Assembly (NCBI RefSeq): GCF_001417955.2
Contig: NZ_LKTM01000350.1
Location: 1 to 64,000 of the forward strand
Source of the DNA: Mycobacterium gordonae
Lineage (GTDB): Bacteria > Actinomycetota > Actinomycetes > Mycobacteriales > Mycobacteriaceae
Direction of reading: 5' to 3'
DNA: 64,000 bases
Below, piece by piece: positions 8,825 to 18,025 of this stretch. The translations under genes were made by a program, and so were the position numbers. The notes under the pieces were generated by a model, which was not told where the DNA came from, ran no database searches, and saw only the letters and a list, made by a program, of their open reading frames with translations. How positions within the stretch are numbered: the first letter of the stretch is position 1; every line of letters starts with the position of its first letter.

Positions 8825-8852
8825 CGCACATTAGTGTGCGATATTAGCACAC
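8825..8852. promoter_or_regulatory. Overlapping palindromes, probable IclR operator
   Basis: CGCACA-TTAG-TGTGCG (8825-8840) overlaps GTGTGC-GATATTA-GCACAC (8834-8852). Both have perfect arms. The element lies about 44 bp from the IclR start and 45 bp from the hydrolase start, nearly centred in the divergent promoter region, which fits an operator for both units. Confidence 0.7.
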
Positions 8853-8896
8853 ACAAGATGCTGAAAACGAGAACCACATTTTCACCGGAAGGAACC

Positions 8897-9760
8897 GTGA
8901 CCGAGTTCGAAAGCGTGTGGAGCGACCTGCAGGGGGTGGCGTTCTCCCAGGGTTACCTGACGGCCGGCGGCGTCCGCACCCGCTATCTGCAGGCGGGCGA
9001 CCCGAGTCAGCCGGTGCTGATCCTGCTGCACGGTTCGGGTGGCCACGCGGAGGCCTACGTACGCAACCTCGCCGCCCACGCCGAGCATTTCTGGACCTGG
9101 TCGATCGACATGCTCGGGCACGGGTACACCGACAAGCCGGGGCACCCGCTGGAGATCCGCCACTATGTCGAACACCTGATGGCGGTGGTCCGCACGATCG
9201 GGGCCGAGCGCATCCACCTGAGCGGAGAGTCGCTGGGCGGCTGGGTGGCCGCCCGCGCCGCCATCGACCATCGCGACGTCATCGACCGGTTGGTGCTCAA
9301 CACCGCGGGCGGCTCGCAGGCGGACCCCGAAGTGATGCAGCGGATCATCACGCTGTCCATGGCCGCCGCCGAGGACCCGACGTGGGAGACGGTCCAGGAC
9401 CGCATCAAGTGGTTGATGGCGGACAAGTCGAAGGGTTACGACGACCTGGTCGCCAGCCGGCAACGCATCTACCGGCAGCCGGGTTTCGTGGCGGCGATGC
9501 GCGACATCATGGCGCTGCAGGATCCGCAGATCCGGGCGCGAAACCTGTTGGGGCCAGAAGAATACGGGGTAATCACCGCGCCCACGCTGGTCCTGTGGAC
9601 CAGTGATGACCCCACCGCTGACGTACCCGAAGGGCGCCGCATGGCGTCGATGATCCCGGGCGCCCGCTTCGAGGTCATGCCCGGTTGCGGTCACTGGCCA
9701 CAGTACGAGGACGCCAAGACCTTCAACCGCCTGCACCTCGACTTCCTGCTGGGCCGCTGA
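8897..9760 (+). CDS. Alpha/beta hydrolase, meta-cleavage product hydrolase (MhpC-like)
   Basis: A 287-residue hydrolase with the oxyanion region LLHGSGG, nucleophile Ser112 in SGESLGG, an acid in WTSDDPTAD and the catalytic His in GCGHWPQYED. MhpC-type enzymes cleave the C-C bond of the ring-fission product, releasing a hydroxypentadienoate and a dicarboxylate. The assignment is supported by MhpA- and MhpB-like genes directly downstream. GTG 8897 follows GGAAGGA but with a short spacer; ATG 8858 is the alternative. Its stop overlaps the next start (ATGA), so translation is coupled. Confidence 0.85.
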   Translation: MTEFESVWSDLQGVAFSQGYLTAGGVRTRYLQAGDPSQPVLILLHGSGGHAEAYVRNLAAHAEHFWTWSIDMLGHGYTDKPGHPLEIRHYVEHLMAVVRTIGAERIHLSGESLGGWVAARAAIDHRDVIDRLVLNTAGGSQADPEVMQRIITLSMAAAEDPTWETVQDRIKWLMADKSKGYDDLVASRQRIYRQPGFVAAMRDIMALQDPQIRARNLLGPEEYGVITAPTLVLWTSDDPTADVPEGRRMASMIPGARFEVMPGCGHWPQYEDAKTFNRLHLDFLLGR

Positions 9761-11460
9761 TGACCGGGCACGGGACTGACGTCGACGTACTCGTCGTGGG
9801 TGCCGGGCCGGTCGGTCTGACCCTCGCCAATATCCTTGGCCTGCAGGGTGTCCGGACCCTGGTGGCCGAGGAACGCGCGACCCTGATCGACTACCCACGC
9901 GGGGTGGGCCTCGATGACGAGGGTCTGCGCACCTTCCAGTCCATCGGTCTGGTGGAACAGGTTCTGCCGCACACCGTCCCGAACCAGATCCTGCGGTTCT
10001 ACGACGCGAAGCGGCGAGTGCTCGCCGAAATGGCGCCGCCGGACGCGCAATTCGGCTGGCCCAAGCGCAACGGGTTCGTCCAGCCGTTGGTGGACGCCGA
10101 ATTGTTGCGCGGCCTGGACAGGTTCGCCCACGTCCAGGTGCGGTGGAGCAGCCCGATGGTCCGGTGTGCGCAGGGCGGTGACGCGGTGCGTGCCGAGTTG
10201 GGCGGTGCGGACCCGGTGCCGGTGCGCGCACGGTACGTCGTCGGCTGCGACGGCGGGCGCAGCGTCACCCGCGGCGTGATGGGCGTGTCTTTCGACGGCA
10301 CCACATCGCCGACCAGATGGCTGGTCGTCGACATCGCCCACGACCCGCTGGGTCACCCGAACAGCGAAGTGGGGGCCGACCCGGAACGCCCGTACGCCTC
10401 CATCTCGATCGCCCACGGAATCCGGCGGTTCGAGTTCATGATTCACGCCGACGAGACCGACGAACAGGCCGAGGACCCAGCGTTCCTGCGCCGGATGCTG
10501 GCGCGCATGGTGCCCTATCCCGATCGGGTCGAGGTCATCCGCCGTCGGGTCTACACCCACCACTCGAGGATCGCCGGCAACTTCCGCAGTGGCCGGATGC
10601 TGCTCGCCGGGGACGCGGCGCACCTGATGCCGGTGTGGCAGGGGCAGGGCTACAACAGCGGCATCCGCGATGCCGCCAATCTCGGCTGGAAGTTGTCCGC
10701 GGTGGTCCGGGGCCGGGCAGCCGAGCCGTTGTTGGACACCTACGACGTGGAGCGGCGCAAGCACGCGCGGGCGATGATCGACCTGTCCACCATGGTGGGC
10801 CGGGTCATCTCGCCGACCAATCGCCGCGTCGCCAGGGCGCGTGACGCGGTGATCCGGTCGGCATCAATTGTGCCGTCGCTCAAGCGGTATGTGCTGGAGA
10901 TGAGGTTCAAGCCGATGCCTCGTTACGAGCACGGCGCGGTGGCGCATCCGGCCGGCGTGGCCCCGCGGCCCGGTTCGCCGACCGGCACTCTGTTCATTCA
11001 GCCTCGCGTCGACACCCGCACGCAGCGCGACGTCCTGCTCGACGACGTGCTGGGCAACTGGTTCGCCGTGCTGTGCTGGAACAACGACCCACGCAAAGTC
11101 CTCGGCGAGGCCGCGTTCGCAGACTGGAAAGGCCTGGGAGCGCGCTTCATTGCGCTGCGACCGTTGACGCAGCTGGGGTGGACCGGGCAGGACGACGCCG
11201 ACGTGGTGGTCGTCGGTGACCGCGGTGGGCACCTCAAAGCCTGGTTCGATCACCACGAAGAGTCGGTGGTGTTCCTGCGGCCCGATCGGTGTATCGCCGG
11301 TGCCTGCATTGCGCAGCGCTCTGCCGAGTTGAGCGCCGCCCTGATCGATGCGCTCTCGCTGACTCCGCGAGGGGGTGAATCGGACAGTGCCACTGGCTCT
11401 TTGCTGTATGTCCCACAGCCCGCTGCTGAATCTACCGGGGCCGCCGCGGAATCTGCTTGA
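9760..11460 (+). CDS. mhpA: 3-(3-hydroxyphenyl)propionate hydroxylase-like FAD monooxygenase
   Basis: A 566-residue flavoprotein hydroxylase. It has GAGPVG (14-19) for FAD, the DG motif in GCDGGRS and the GD motif GDAAHLMPVWQGQGYNSG. The N-terminal third closely resembles my memory of E. coli MhpA (IDYPRGVGLDDEGLRT, FGWPKRNGFVQP). It would hydroxylate 3-(3-hydroxyphenyl)propionate or a related phenol to the 2,3-diol using NAD(P)H and O2. The start overlaps the hydrolase stop, and the following mhpB start lies inside its 3' end. Exact substrate is uncertain. Confidence 0.87.
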   Translation: MTGHGTDVDVLVVGAGPVGLTLANILGLQGVRTLVAEERATLIDYPRGVGLDDEGLRTFQSIGLVEQVLPHTVPNQILRFYDAKRRVLAEMAPPDAQFGWPKRNGFVQPLVDAELLRGLDRFAHVQVRWSSPMVRCAQGGDAVRAELGGADPVPVRARYVVGCDGGRSVTRGVMGVSFDGTTSPTRWLVVDIAHDPLGHPNSEVGADPERPYASISIAHGIRRFEFMIHADETDEQAEDPAFLRRMLARMVPYPDRVEVIRRRVYTHHSRIAGNFRSGRMLLAGDAAHLMPVWQGQGYNSGIRDAANLGWKLSAVVRGRAAEPLLDTYDVERRKHARAMIDLSTMVGRVISPTNRRVARARDAVIRSASIVPSLKRYVLEMRFKPMPRYEHGAVAHPAGVAPRPGSPTGTLFIQPRVDTRTQRDVLLDDVLGNWFAVLCWNNDPRKVLGEAAFADWKGLGARFIALRPLTQLGWTGQDDADVVVVGDRGGHLKAWFDHHEESVVFLRPDRCIAGACIAQRSAELSAALIDALSLTPRGGESDSATGSLLYVPQPAAESTGAAAESA

Positions 11461-12328
11461 CGACGTCGAGGCCGGGATCTCGCGGGCCCGGGACTTCGTC
11501 TCCGCCTTCGATCCCGAGCTGGTGGTCATCTTTTCCCCGGACCACTACAACGGGTTTTTCTACAAGGTGATGCCACCGTTCTGTATCGGCCTGCAGGCCA
11601 ACGGAGTCGGTGATTACGGCACCTATGCCGGCCCGTTGCCCGTCGCGGAGGACGCCGCCGGGCAATGCGTGCAGGCCGTCCTGGATGCCGGCGTCGACGT
11701 GGCGGTATCGGCGAGCATGGACGTCGACCACGGCACGGTCCAGCCGCTGGAGAAGCTCTTCGGTTGTGCCACCGCACTTCCCGTGATCCCGGTCTTCATC
11801 AACGCCGTGGCGGAGCCGCTGGGCCCGCTGCGCCGGTGCCGGTCCCTGGGTACCGCGGTAGGCAGTTTCGTTGCCGCCCTGGACAAGAGGGTGCTGGTGC
11901 TCGGATCGGGCGGGTTGTCGCACAGCCCTCCGGTGCCCACCCTCGCGACCGCGGCCGCGTCCCAGTTGCGGCGGATCGTGCACGGTGAGCCGCTGAGCGC
12001 CGAACAGCGTCAGGCCCGGCAGGCCCGGGTGATCGAGGTGGCGAGGAGTTTCGCCGGTGGTGCCGGCGATCTGCAACCCCTCAACCCCGCTTGGGACCAG
12101 CGCTTCCTCGACATCGTCGACAGCGGATATCTTGCCGATCTCGATGGCTGGTCGAACACGTTCGTGACGCGTGAGGGCGGCAGTTCGGCGCATGAAATCC
12201 GGACCTGGATCGCGGCTTTCGCGGCACTGGCGACGGCCGGAAGCTATCGGAGCACTGTGCGCTACTACCGGGAGGCCGCCGACTTGATCGCCGGATTCGC
12301 CATTCGGACGGCGGAGCCGACCGAATGA
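11387..12328 (+). CDS. mhpB: 2,3-dihydroxyphenylpropionate 1,2-dioxygenase (extradiol, class III)
   Basis: About 313 residues, resembling E. coli MhpB along its length: SHSPLLNLPGP near the start, SPDHYNGFFYKVMPPFC, MDVDHGTVQPLE, GSGGLSHSPPVP and the C-terminal HEIRTWIAAFAAL. It is a LigB-type Fe(II) extradiol dioxygenase that opens the catechol ring meta to yield the MhpC substrate. GTG 11387 is preferred because GAGGGGG lies about 12 bp upstream and the product MPLALCCMSHSP aligns with E. coli MhpB; GTG 11375 has no room for a ribosome site. It overlaps mhpA by 74 bp and the next gene by ATGA. Confidence 0.92.
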   Translation: MPLALCCMSHSPLLNLPGPPRNLLDDVEAGISRARDFVSAFDPELVVIFSPDHYNGFFYKVMPPFCIGLQANGVGDYGTYAGPLPVAEDAAGQCVQAVLDAGVDVAVSASMDVDHGTVQPLEKLFGCATALPVIPVFINAVAEPLGPLRRCRSLGTAVGSFVAALDKRVLVLGSGGLSHSPPVPTLATAAASQLRRIVHGEPLSAEQRQARQARVIEVARSFAGGAGDLQPLNPAWDQRFLDIVDSGYLADLDGWSNTFVTREGGSSAHEIRTWIAAFAALATAGSYRSTVRYYREAADLIAGFAIRTAEPTE

Positions 12329-14049
12329 CGTCGTTCGATGACTTCGATCACGTGGCGGACGTGCTGATCGTCGGTTCCGGTGGCGGTGGTATGACGGCGG
12401 CGCTGACCGCGGCGGCACACGGACTGGACGCGCTGGTGATCGAGAAATCGCCACAGTTCGGGGGGTCCACCGCCCTGTCCGGCGGCGGTATCTGGGTGCC
12501 CGGTGCCCCCGCGCAGCGCCGGGCGGGCTATTCACCGTCGCCGGAGGAAGTTGTCCGCTACCTGCGGCAGATCACCGAGGGCCTGGTCAGTGACGCGCGG
12601 ATCCGCCAATACGTCGAATCCGCGCCGCGGATGCTGGAGTTCCTGGAAGGACTCAGCCCATGGCTCGAATTCGTCTGGAAGCCAGGCTATGCCGACTACT
12701 ATCCAGAGCTGCCGGGTGGATCCGAACTCGGCAGCACCATCAACGTGCCGCCGATCGACCTACGGGAACTCGGCGACGACGAGCCTCACCTGCTGCAGCC
12801 GCTGGCGTTGGCGCCCAGGGGGATATGGCTGGGGCCCAAGGAGTTGCGTTCCTTCTATCTGATCCGGCAGTCCTGGGCCGGCAAAGCCGTTCTGGTCAAG
12901 TTGATTTCGCGGATGGTGCGGGCGCGGGTGTTCGGCGAGCGGATCGCCGCCATCGGACAGTCGTTGGCCGCGCGGCTGCGACTGGCGATGAAGGAGTGCG
13001 GCATCCCACTGTGGCTGGACACGCCGTTGCGGAACCTGCTGACCGACTCCGACGGATCGGTGATCGGTGCCCGGGTGCACCGCGCCGGCAAGCCGGTGCG
13101 GATCGGGGCGCGCGGCGGTGTCATCCTCGCCTCCGGCGGTTTCGATCACGACATGGCCTGGCGCAAAGAGCATCAACCGGTGGTGGACCAGGACTGGAGC
13201 TTCGGCAACCCGGCCGCAATGGGGGACGGCATCCGCGCCGGGCAGCAGGTCGGCGCCGCCGCGGATCTGCTGGACGAGGCGTGGTGGTTTCCCGCCATCC
13301 AATGGCCGGACGGGCGAATGCAATTCATGCTCAACGAGCGGATGATGCCCTCGCAGTTCATCGTCAACGGGGACGGCAGGCGGTTCATCAACGAAGCGGC
13401 GCCATACATGGATTTCGGTCACGCCATGATCGATGGCCATAAGACCGGGGTCACGCATATCCCGTGCTGGCTCATCACCGATCACCGGTCCTTCAACCGC
13501 TACGTCGTCGGCGGGCATCTGCCGATACCGAAGATTCCCGGCGCGCCGGTGCCCACCGGACGCAAGGTCCCGAAAGCGTGGCTGCAATCCGGCGTCGTCA
13601 AAGCGGCCTGCGGCTGGGAGGAATTGGCGACCAAGATCGATGTTCCGGCAGCACAACTGCGGGCCACCGCGACCCGCTTCAACGAACTGGCCCGCGCCGG
13701 GCACGACGACGACTTCAACCGTGGCGACAGCGTCTACGACAACTACTACGGCGACCCCACGCTGCCCAACCCCAACCTGTATCCGCTGGGCGACCCTCCC
13801 TATTACGCCTTCCGCATCGTGCCGGGCGACCTCGGCACGTCCGGCGGCCTGCGCACCGACGAGTTCGCCCGGGTGCTGCGATCCGATGACACCGTCGTGC
13901 CCGGTCTCTACGCGGTGGGTAACACCGCGGCACCGGTCATGGGACGCAGCTACGCCGGCGCCGGGGCGACCATCGGCCCCGCCATGACCTTCGGCTTCGT
14001 CGCCGCCAAACACGCAGCCGCACAGACCCTTAACTCTCCTAGGAGGTAA
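12325..14049 (+). CDS. FAD-dependent oxidoreductase, KstD-like (second copy in cluster)
   Basis: A 574-residue FAD_binding_2 flavoprotein with GSGGGG at residues 17-22, GGSTALSGGGIW, and a C-terminal GRSYAGAGATIGPAMTFGF. It belongs to the 3-ketosteroid-dehydrogenase-like group, as does the protein at 6461-8101, but they are not close copies. It is translationally coupled to mhpB (ATGA overlap). It may introduce or reduce a double bond in a side chain or alicyclic ring before aromatic cleavage (inference). The gene ends in a strong ribosome site serving the next gene. Confidence 0.85.
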   Translation: MTSFDDFDHVADVLIVGSGGGGMTAALTAAAHGLDALVIEKSPQFGGSTALSGGGIWVPGAPAQRRAGYSPSPEEVVRYLRQITEGLVSDARIRQYVESAPRMLEFLEGLSPWLEFVWKPGYADYYPELPGGSELGSTINVPPIDLRELGDDEPHLLQPLALAPRGIWLGPKELRSFYLIRQSWAGKAVLVKLISRMVRARVFGERIAAIGQSLAARLRLAMKECGIPLWLDTPLRNLLTDSDGSVIGARVHRAGKPVRIGARGGVILASGGFDHDMAWRKEHQPVVDQDWSFGNPAAMGDGIRAGQQVGAAADLLDEAWWFPAIQWPDGRMQFMLNERMMPSQFIVNGDGRRFINEAAPYMDFGHAMIDGHKTGVTHIPCWLITDHRSFNRYVVGGHLPIPKIPGAPVPTGRKVPKAWLQSGVVKAACGWEELATKIDVPAAQLRATATRFNELARAGHDDDFNRGDSVYDNYYGDPTLPNPNLYPLGDPPYYAFRIVPGDLGTSGGLRTDEFARVLRSDDTVVPGLYAVGNTAAPVMGRSYAGAGATIGPAMTFGFVAAKHAAAQTLNSPRR

Positions 14050-14051
14050 CG

Positions 14052-15356
14052 ATGAAGATTTCCCTGTTCTACGAGTTCGCCCTGCCCAGGCCCTGGGTCC
14101 CCGACGACGAGCGGCAAATGCTGCAAGACTGCCTGGACGAGGTCGAAGCCGCCGACAAGGCCGGCTTCTCCACCGTCTGGCTCACCGAGCATCACTTTCT
14201 CGAGGAGTACTGCCACTCCACGGCGCCGGAGATGTTCCTGGCCGCGGCGAGCCAGCGCACCGAGAACATCCGGCTGGGCTTCGGCATCATGCACCTGCCG
14301 CCGGTCGTCAACCACCCCGCCCGGGTTGCCGAACGCATCGCCACCCTGGACCTGATCTCCAACGGCCGAGTCGAATTCGGCACGGGTGAGTCCTCCTCGG
14401 TCGGTGAACTCGGCGGCTTCAACATCGACCCCGCCGACAAGCGCGCGCAGTGGGAGGAGGCGCTGGAGGTCTCCATTCGCTGCATGGTCGAAGAGCCCTT
14501 CACCGGCTTCAAAGGCGAACACATCGAAATGCCGGCCCGCAACGTCATCCCCAAGCCGCTGCAGAAGCCCCACCCGCCGGTCTGGGTCGCCTGCACACGA
14601 CCCGCCAGTGTGCAGATGGCGGCCCAGAAATGCATCGGCGCATTGAGTTTCGCCTACACCGGACCCGGACCCCTGGCCGAGCGGGTGAATGGCTACTACA
14701 AGGAATTGGAAGAGAACGGAGTCCCGGTGACCCCGCAGATCAACCCCAACATCCTGGCCATCGGCGGTGACCTGTCGATGATGGTCGCCAAAACAGATGA
14801 CCTGGCGCTACAGCGCCTCGGCAAGGGCGGCGGATTCTTCTCCTTCGGCATCATGCACTACTACATGACCGGGGTGCACACACCCGGACGCACCGGGGTG
14901 TGGGACCGCTATCTCGAGGAGGTGGACAAGGACCCGACGCTGGCCTACGGTCCGGGGCGCGGCGCGATCGGATCACCGGCCACCGTGCGAGAGTTCCTGC
15001 GTGGCTACGAGGAGAGCGGCGTCGACGAGATCATCCTGCTGCTCAACCCGCGCAGTCACGAGGGCACCATGGAATCCATCGAGTTGATGGGCAAAGAGGT
15101 ACTGCCCGAATTCATCGAGCGTGACGAGAAAGCGGTGGCCGAGAAGGCCGCGAGACTGGCGCCGGTGATCGAGAAGGTGGAGGCGCGCCGGCCCGAGTCG
15201 ACGATTCCGCCGTTCGACGAAAACTACTCGTTCGGCGGGTTGCCGACCGGGCGCGGCGGTAAGTTCACCGCCAGTGAGATCCCCGAGGCCATGGCCGAGA
15301 TCAACGAAGGCCGGGTACAGGCGGCGCAGCGGTTGAAGGAGCAGCAGGCCAAGTGA
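14052..15356 (+). CDS. LLM-class flavin-dependent monooxygenase (luciferase-like)
   Basis: A 434-residue protein of the bacterial luciferase-like TIM-barrel family, recognised from the N-terminal ISLFYEFALPRPW, the SNGRVEFGTGES segment, and ARNVIPKPLQKPHPPVW. Such enzymes use reduced flavin and O2 for Baeyer-Villiger or hydroxylation reactions. It is longer than the common 330-380 residues because of a C-terminal extension after about residue 370. The ribosome site AGGAGGTAA is the best in the window and suggests high expression. It is the fifth gene of the mhp-like operon. Confidence 0.87.
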   Translation: MKISLFYEFALPRPWVPDDERQMLQDCLDEVEAADKAGFSTVWLTEHHFLEEYCHSTAPEMFLAAASQRTENIRLGFGIMHLPPVVNHPARVAERIATLDLISNGRVEFGTGESSSVGELGGFNIDPADKRAQWEEALEVSIRCMVEEPFTGFKGEHIEMPARNVIPKPLQKPHPPVWVACTRPASVQMAAQKCIGALSFAYTGPGPLAERVNGYYKELEENGVPVTPQINPNILAIGGDLSMMVAKTDDLALQRLGKGGGFFSFGIMHYYMTGVHTPGRTGVWDRYLEEVDKDPTLAYGPGRGAIGSPATVREFLRGYEESGVDEIILLLNPRSHEGTMESIELMGKEVLPEFIERDEKAVAEKAARLAPVIEKVEARRPESTIPPFDENYSFGGLPTGRGGKFTASEIPEAMAEINEGRVQAAQRLKEQQAK

Positions 15357-15376
15357 CACCGAAGACCTGCTGACCA

Positions 15377-16189
15377 GTGGCGCGTATCGAGGAGTTGTGG
15401 CGCTACGACGGTCGCCGTGCCGTGGTGACCGGTTGTGCGTCGGGCATCGGCGCCCAGGTCGCGCAGCAGCTCAGCGAGCTCGGTGCGCAGGTGATCGGAC
15501 TGGACCGCTCACCAGCCCCGGGAGTCAACGACTTTCGTCAGGTCGATCTGTCCGACCGGACATCGATCGACCGGGCTGCCGCGTCGATCGAAGGGCCGGT
15601 CGACGCGCTGTTCAACCTCGCCGGCGTCTCCTCGGGGATCGGCGACCCGCTACTGGTGGTCACCATCAACTTTCTGGGATTGCGGCATCTCACCGAAGCC
15701 TTGATACCGCGGATGCCTGCAGGTTCGTCGATAGTGAGCGTGTCGTCACTGGCAGCGGCATCCTACCGGGAGCACGGGCAGCAGGTTGCCCCGCTGCTGC
15801 GCACCGCGACGATGCACGAGGGGCTGCGTTGGTGCGAAAGACATCTCGACATGCTGGGCAACGGCTACCAACTGTCCAAGGAAGCGATCATCCTGTACAC
15901 CATGTCCAGCGTCGTCGAACTCGGTAAGCGGGGCATCCGGATCAACTGCACCGGACCCGGGGTCACCGAAACCCCGATCCTCGACCAGCTGCGCACCGCG
16001 TACGGACCGTCCTACCTCGACGGCATCGCCAAGCCGCTGGGGCGGGTCTGCGACGCGGCCGAGCAGGCCGCGGTGCTGGTGTTCCTCAACAGCAGGGCGG
16101 CCAGCTACATTTCCGGTCAGGTCGTGTGGGTGGACGGCGGAAACGTGGGCGCCACCATCGCCGCTGAACTGGAGGAGGGACGGGCCTGA
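15377..16189 (+). CDS. SDR oxidoreductase, coniferyl-alcohol-dehydrogenase type
   Basis: A 270-residue short-chain dehydrogenase. Cofactor motif GCASGIG at 19-25, Asp43 after beta-2 suggesting NAD(H), FNLAG for NNAG, Ser123/124 and the YxxxK pair Tyr164-Lys168. The longer gap before the catalytic Tyr, with an insert at about 130-160, is typical of coniferyl-alcohol dehydrogenase or 3-alpha-HSD type SDRs. GTG 15377 lies 20 bp after the monooxygenase stop. It probably oxidises an aromatic or alicyclic alcohol in the pathway. Confidence 0.85.
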   Translation: MARIEELWRYDGRRAVVTGCASGIGAQVAQQLSELGAQVIGLDRSPAPGVNDFRQVDLSDRTSIDRAAASIEGPVDALFNLAGVSSGIGDPLLVVTINFLGLRHLTEALIPRMPAGSSIVSVSSLAAASYREHGQQVAPLLRTATMHEGLRWCERHLDMLGNGYQLSKEAIILYTMSSVVELGKRGIRINCTGPGVTETPILDQLRTAYGPSYLDGIAKPLGRVCDAAEQAAVLVFLNSRAASYISGQVVWVDGGNVGATIAAELEEGRA

Positions 16190-17178
16190 TGGCTGACATG
16201 AACGACTTCCGCCGGGCCGCAGAGGATCTCAGCAACTGGGGCAGGTGGGGTCCGGACGACGAGCTGGGCACCCTGAACTTCATCACCCCGGAGAAGGTCC
16301 GCCGGGCGGCCGGCCTGGTCCGGCACGGCAAAGTCTTCCCGCTCGGCGTGGACTTCGGTTCGTCCGGTCCGCAGGGCGCTTTCGGATTCCGGCACAATCC
16401 CATTCACGTGATGACGGTCGACGGAGGCGACGCGCATTCGCTGGCACGATACGGGCCCGGGTGGGACAAGAATCCCACCGCCGCGCAGCTGAGCGGTTAC
16501 CTGGCCGACAACCCGTTCCGGTTCAACGACGACATGGTCATCATGCCCCTGCAGGCCGCCACTCAGTGGGATGCGCTGTCCCACGTGTATTACGAGGACC
16601 AGCTCTACAACGGCTTCCCGGCGGACTCGGTGACCAGCCTGGGCGCGTTCCATTGCGGTATCGACAAGGTCGACGTCAAGGGCATCACCTCGCGCGGGGT
16701 GCTGTTGGACCTGGTGCGCCACCGCGGCGCCGAAGTGTTTCTCGAACACGGAAACCCGATCATGCCGGCGGAATTGGACGACGTGGCCCGGGCGCAGGGC
16801 GTGCAAATCGAGAGCGGCGACATCGTCCTCATCCGAACCGGTTGGTGGGCAAGGTTTCTGATGACCGGCGACAAGGTCGAACCGTACTCCGGACTGGACT
16901 GGCGCTGCGCCCACTGGCTGCACGACAACGAGGTGGCCGCGGTAGCCGCCGACAACCTGCAGGTCGAGGATCCGGTGTCCGGAGTCGAGGGATTGTTCCT
17001 ACCGTTCCATCTGTTGTGCCTGCGCGATATGGGGCTGATGCTCGGCGAGTACTGGGATCTGACCGCGCTGGCCGAAGACTGCGCGGCCGACGGTGTGTAC
17101 GAATTCCAGCTCGTCGCGCCGCCACTGAGATTCACCGGCGCCGTCGGCTCTCCGGTGAACCCGATCGCGATCAAGTGA
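16189..17178 (+). CDS. Cyclase-family metal-dependent hydrolase
   Basis: A 329-residue protein of the cyclase/kynurenine-formamidase-like family: N-terminal NWGRWGPDDELGTLNFIT, the metal-site region TQWDALSHVYY with Asp and His, and a later DIVLIRTGWW. Members hydrolyse amides, lactones or ring carbonyl compounds using a divalent metal. The start overlaps the SDR stop (TGATG) and the next start overlaps its own stop, so it is in the same translationally coupled operon. Possible role: lactone hydrolysis after Baeyer-Villiger oxidation by the luciferase-like enzyme (inference). Confidence 0.82.
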   Translation: MADMNDFRRAAEDLSNWGRWGPDDELGTLNFITPEKVRRAAGLVRHGKVFPLGVDFGSSGPQGAFGFRHNPIHVMTVDGGDAHSLARYGPGWDKNPTAAQLSGYLADNPFRFNDDMVIMPLQAATQWDALSHVYYEDQLYNGFPADSVTSLGAFHCGIDKVDVKGITSRGVLLDLVRHRGAEVFLEHGNPIMPAELDDVARAQGVQIESGDIVLIRTGWWARFLMTGDKVEPYSGLDWRCAHWLHDNEVAAVAADNLQVEDPVSGVEGLFLPFHLLCLRDMGLMLGEYWDLTALAEDCAADGVYEFQLVAPPLRFTGAVGSPVNPIAIK

Positions 17179-18011
17179 TGGACGTGCATCGCAGGACCGT
17201 CGAGATCGACGGTCTGGCAACGAGTTATCTGGAGGCCGGCAACGGCGATCCCCTGGTGCTGCTGCACGGCGGCGAGTTCGGCGCCAGCGCCGAGCTGGGC
17301 TGGGAACGCAATATCGGCGCACTGGCCGTGCGTCACCGGGTGCTCGCGCCGGACCAGCTCGGCTTCGGGCAGTCGGCCAAAGTCATCGATTTCGTCAACA
17401 GCCGGGCGATGCGGATCCGGCACGTGGCACGGTTCTGCCAGGTGCTCGGCATCGACTCGGCCCACTTCGCCGGGAACTCCATGGGCGCCATCAACCTGCT
17501 CAGCGACGCCACCTCAGCGGCGCCGGTGCTACCGGTGCGCAGCATGGCGATTATCTGCGGCGGCGGCGAGATTCAGCAGAATCACCACTTCGAGGCGCTG
17601 CAGCAATACGACGCCACGCTGCCCGCCATGCGCAACATCGTCGAAGCGCTGTTCTATGACCCCGCCTACCCGGCCGATGAGGACTACGTGTGGCGCCGCT
17701 TCGAATCGAGCACCGCGCCGGGCGCGTGGGAGGCGGTGGCGGCGGCGCGCTTCCGGCGTCCCAACGCACCGCCACCCGCGGTACCGGCTGCTGCCCGGGC
17801 CTATGAGCGCATCCAGGTGCCGACGTTGGTAGTCGAGGGGCGCGGCGACAAGCTGCTGCCGCCGGGATGGGCTGCCGAGATCGCCGGTCAGATAGACGGC
17901 GGGCGGTCGGTGGTCATCGACGACGCGGGGCACTGCCCGCAGATCGAGCAGGCGCCGGCGGTCAACGAGTTGCTGCTGGGGTTCTTCGCCGACGGGGCGC
18001 AGCGGCGCTGA
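17178..18011 (+). CDS. Alpha/beta hydrolase, MhpC/BphD-like
   Basis: A 277-residue alpha/beta hydrolase: oxyanion motif LLHGGEFGAS, DQLGFGQS, nucleophile elbow GNSMGA, acid in EGRGDKLLPP, and His in DAGHCPQIEQ. It resembles ring-cleavage hydrolases as well as other C-C or ester hydrolases, and is the second such enzyme in the cluster. The start overlaps the cyclase stop (TGATG). It is the last gene of the operon; the convergent acyltransferase gene ends 14 bp downstream. Confidence 0.83.
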   Translation: MDVHRRTVEIDGLATSYLEAGNGDPLVLLHGGEFGASAELGWERNIGALAVRHRVLAPDQLGFGQSAKVIDFVNSRAMRIRHVARFCQVLGIDSAHFAGNSMGAINLLSDATSAAPVLPVRSMAIICGGGEIQQNHHFEALQQYDATLPAMRNIVEALFYDPAYPADEDYVWRRFESSTAPGAWEAVAAARFRRPNAPPPAVPAAARAYERIQVPTLVVEGRGDKLLPPGWAAEIAGQIDGGRSVVIDDAGHCPQIEQAPAVNELLLGFFADGAQRR

Positions 18012-18025
18012 AATGCCGTCTGCAA

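Noticed and set aside
16245..17177. Upstream extension of the alpha/beta hydrolase frame over the cyclase gene
   Set aside because: The extension is an Arg-rich out-of-frame reading of the cyclase gene; the hydrolase begins at 17178, where the TGATG overlap and the family N-terminus agree.
6461..18011. Steroid nucleus degradation cluster
   Set aside because: The KstD-like genes hint at steroids, but the ring-cleavage genes are of mhp type, and no hsa or kst-type regulator or other steroid nucleus gene is present.
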